A stretch of 64,000 nucleotides of DNA, from the NCBI RefSeq assembly GCF_014196915.1, contig NZ_JACIEP010000020.1:1-64000 (forward strand), given 5' to 3'. A model generated the notes under the pieces. It saw only the letters and a list, made by a program, of their open reading frames with translations, was not told where the DNA came from and did no database searches. This document shows, piece by piece, positions 62,943 to 64,000 of the stretch. Both the position numbers and the translations under genes were made by a program. This stretch comes from Dysgonomonas hofstadii. GTDB lineage: Bacteria > Bacteroidota > Bacteroidia > Bacteroidales > Dysgonomonadaceae. Each line of letters starts with the position of its first letter. The stretch's first letter is position 1.

Positions 62943-62950
62943 TATCTTTG
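62943..62950 (+). promoter_or_regulatory. Promoter -7 box of the 77-codon gene
   Basis: TATCTTTG, an exact match, lies 17 bp before ATG 62968. Upstream, two similar stretches, TATATTTACCAAACA (about 62890) and CTATATTTACTAAAACA (about 62922), form a direct repeat between the divergent promoters. Confidence 0.65.
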
Positions 62951-62967
62951 TAAAAAATTATTATCAT

Positions 62968-63201
62968 ATGGCTTTAAAATATACTCAAGACAGACAAGTA
63001 ATCCATCTATATTGCAAGGAAACTGACCAACATTATTATTTTGGTTCAATACAAGCTATATATGAAATATTTCAGGATTGGCAAATAGGAGTTGCTGCAC
63101 AGACTTTATATAACCGAGGGCTATTGACAAAATATGAGAATGATAGAGTTGTAATTCGAAAAGGGCATCTTATTCAAAAAAGCCATTCTAAAACAGATTA
63201 A
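62968..63201 (+). CDS. Small protein of unknown function on the element
   Basis: This 77-residue protein (MALKYTQDRQVIHLYCKETDQHYYFGSIQAIYEIF...) is mixed helix and strand, with a basic C-terminus. It has no motif I recognise. It is transcribed divergently from the invertase gene and convergently with the XRE gene (7 bp between stops). The strong -7 box and short leader support a real gene. Confidence 0.6.
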   Translation: MALKYTQDRQVIHLYCKETDQHYYFGSIQAIYEIFQDWQIGVAAQTLYNRGLLTKYENDRVVIRKGHLIQKSHSKTD

Positions 63202-63208
63202 TATAATA

Positions 63209-63433
63209 TTATTCGATGACAGAAAAAAAGTCACTTAAAGAGATACCAAAATAGCTACAAATATCATTTAAAGTTGATACTGTAATGTTTGATTTACCTG
63301 CTTCTATTCTCGCTATATGAATATCAGTATCAATATAAAAAGTTTCTTGCGAAACTCCCTTATCCATTCTCAATTGCTTTATTCGTTGAGCAATCTTAGC
63401 CAATAACTCAGTATTACAGCGTTGTTTATTCAT
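63209..63433 (-). CDS. XRE family transcriptional regulator
   Basis: This 74-residue single-domain Cro/C1-type HTH protein has IAQRIKQLRMDKGVSQETFYIDTDIHIARIEAGKSNITVSTLNDICSYFGISLSDFF, covering all five helices. It is the typical small regulator of mobile elements. The start is ATG 63433; the frame also opens at TTG 63442. It is divergent from the lipoprotein gene at 63539, and a 16-bp palindrome lies on that gene's -33 element, a likely binding site. Confidence 0.9.
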   Translation of the reverse strand: MNKQRCNTELLAKIAQRIKQLRMDKGVSQETFYIDTDIHIARIEAGKSNITVSTLNDICSYFGISLSDFFSVIE

Positions 63434-63469
63434 ATAATGCAAATTACGCTGATTACTAAAACTTTTTCA

Positions 63470-63485
63470 CTGACATATTTGTCAG
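63470..63485. promoter_or_regulatory. Palindromic operator candidate between the XRE and lipoprotein genes
   Basis: CTGACA-TATT-TGTCAG is a perfect dyad. It covers the TTTG -33 element (63478-63481) of the lipoprotein promoter and lies 37 bp upstream of the XRE start. Confidence 0.55.
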
Positions 63486-63501
63486 TATTTGAAAGTTTAT
63501 A

Positions 63502-63509
63502 TACTTTTG
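63502..63509 (+). promoter_or_regulatory. Promoter -7 box of the lipocalin-like lipoprotein gene
   Basis: TACTTTTG, with TTTG 20 bp upstream, fits the Bacteroidota promoter consensus. It lies 29 bp before ATG 63539. Confidence 0.7.
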
Positions 63510-63538
63510 CCACGATTATAAACTTAAAAATCATAATT

Positions 63539-63949
63539 ATGAAAAAGGATTATTTCAAATTTCTATCAGTAATGGTAGTGATGTGTTGTTTCAGTCTTTG
63601 TCTTCCTTCCTGTAGCAGTGATGACGATGACGAAAAAGAAGAAGATTCTAAATCTTTGATTATTGGTAAATGGAAAATAGAATCTTCGTCTCAAGGTATT
63701 GATAAGGACGAAAAGAATTGGATATTTAATATCAAATCTGATGGCACTTACTCCAACGGAGATGGTGACGAAACCGATGATGTGGGTACATGGGTAATTG
63801 ATGGTAACAACTTTAATTATAAATCTACAATTTGGGGACTGAGTTTCTCTGCTGAAATTCTTGAACTAAACAAAACTCATTTCACTGCCAAAGTGAAAAA
63901 TCCTATTTCTTCGGGCTACATTACTAACACATATAAAAGAGTAGAGTGA
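63539..63949 (+). CDS. Lipocalin-like lipoprotein
   Basis: This 136-residue protein has a signal peptide and lipobox LPSC, then a strongly acidic tether (SSDDDDEKEEDSK) typical of surface-exported Bacteroidota lipoproteins. The beta domain begins LIIGKWKIESSSQG and continues WIFNIKSDGTYSNGDGDETDDVGTWVIDGNNFNY, the lipocalin-like/DUF pattern common in the phylum. Ligand unknown. The frame opens earlier at 63422, but ATG 63539 begins the signal peptide and follows the promoter. It is probably controlled by the divergent XRE protein. Confidence 0.75.
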   Translation: MKKDYFKFLSVMVVMCCFSLCLPSCSSDDDDEKEEDSKSLIIGKWKIESSSQGIDKDEKNWIFNIKSDGTYSNGDGDETDDVGTWVIDGNNFNYKSTIWGLSFSAEILELNKTHFTAKVKNPISSGYITNTYKRVE

Positions 63950-64000
63950 CTTTTTAACCTTTTACATTAAACTGACACAATAAGAAATGTATCAATAAGT

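Noticed and set aside
60085-64000. Second copy of the tRNA-Leu 3' end as the other attachment site
   Set aside because: I looked for GTTCGATCCCGG-like sequence after the recombinase and found none, so the other element end is outside the window.

Overview
The window looks like a chromosomal segment of a Bacteroidota bacterium of the order Bacteroidales, plausibly Dysgonomonas or a close relative; the genus is a guess from gene content. Three things support this. Most upstream regions carry the Bacteroidota promoter -7 box TAnnTTTG, and Shine-Dalgarno sequences are mostly absent. The DNA is AT-rich. The gene families are typical of the group: DUF6340 and DUF3667 proteins, a TonB receptor, S9 lipoprotein peptidase, a CarboxypepD_reg-like protein, and Mpi-type and large serine recombinases.

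Layout. 227-1411 is an LtrA-family membrane protein. 1940-8831 is a tight operon: leuS, a YitT transporter-like protein, a GT-C glycosyltransferase, an SDR and a DUF3667 membrane protein. It converges on a PAP2 phosphatase (8820-9398). 9399-11284 is a repeat-rich gap with no ordinary gene, followed by an isolated myo-inositol-1-phosphate synthase. 12634-15407 (minus) holds an EEP nuclease-family protein and two overlapping rhomboids; HU, argS, a DUF6340 lipoprotein and a Pif1-like helicase follow. 21307-27880 holds a Cys/Met-metabolism PLP enzyme, a VOC protein, two unknown lipoproteins apparently inserted between copies of the VOC gene's 3' end, aroQ and pyk. 28660-35588 holds a secreted unknown, an O-methyltransferase, rbfA with a LolC/E-type permease, and engB with a guanine-deaminase-like enzyme and a CBM9-like protein. 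35751-43030 holds DUF47 with a PiT phosphate transporter, rpsA, a CarboxypepD_reg protein, a third rhomboid and an OmpA lipoprotein. 43140-48760 (minus) holds a frameshifted glycosyltransferase, rlmI and a TonB-dependent receptor. 49338-52445 (minus) is a thiamine salvage operon, thiM-thiE-tenA-thiD, behind a TPP riboswitch with its own terminator. clpB, an S9 peptidase, ahcY and manC follow.

60001-64000 is the left end of an integrated element. A large serine recombinase, preceded by a 45-codon microprotein gene, runs into the 3' half of a tRNA-Leu(CAA) gene. Behind it lie an Mpi-type invertase, a small unknown protein, an XRE regulator and a divergent lipoprotein. The other element end is not in the window.

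The least explained signals are non-coding or very small. (1) Three dispersed copies of a homologous 31-40 codon micro-ORF (10536-10631 minus, 28069-28191 plus, 44994-45101 minus) share an FPxxNLxVSxxLLER-like core; in one copy the tail has expanded into an (AG)19 microsatellite. (2) A 9-bp tandem repeat, roughly TGTmAsnTT, lies upstream of at least five genes and always points toward the gene. (3) A duplicated upstream module of about 136 bp precedes rbfA and the 39487-40713 gene. (4) The lipoprotein pair is flanked by duplicated VOC gene ends.
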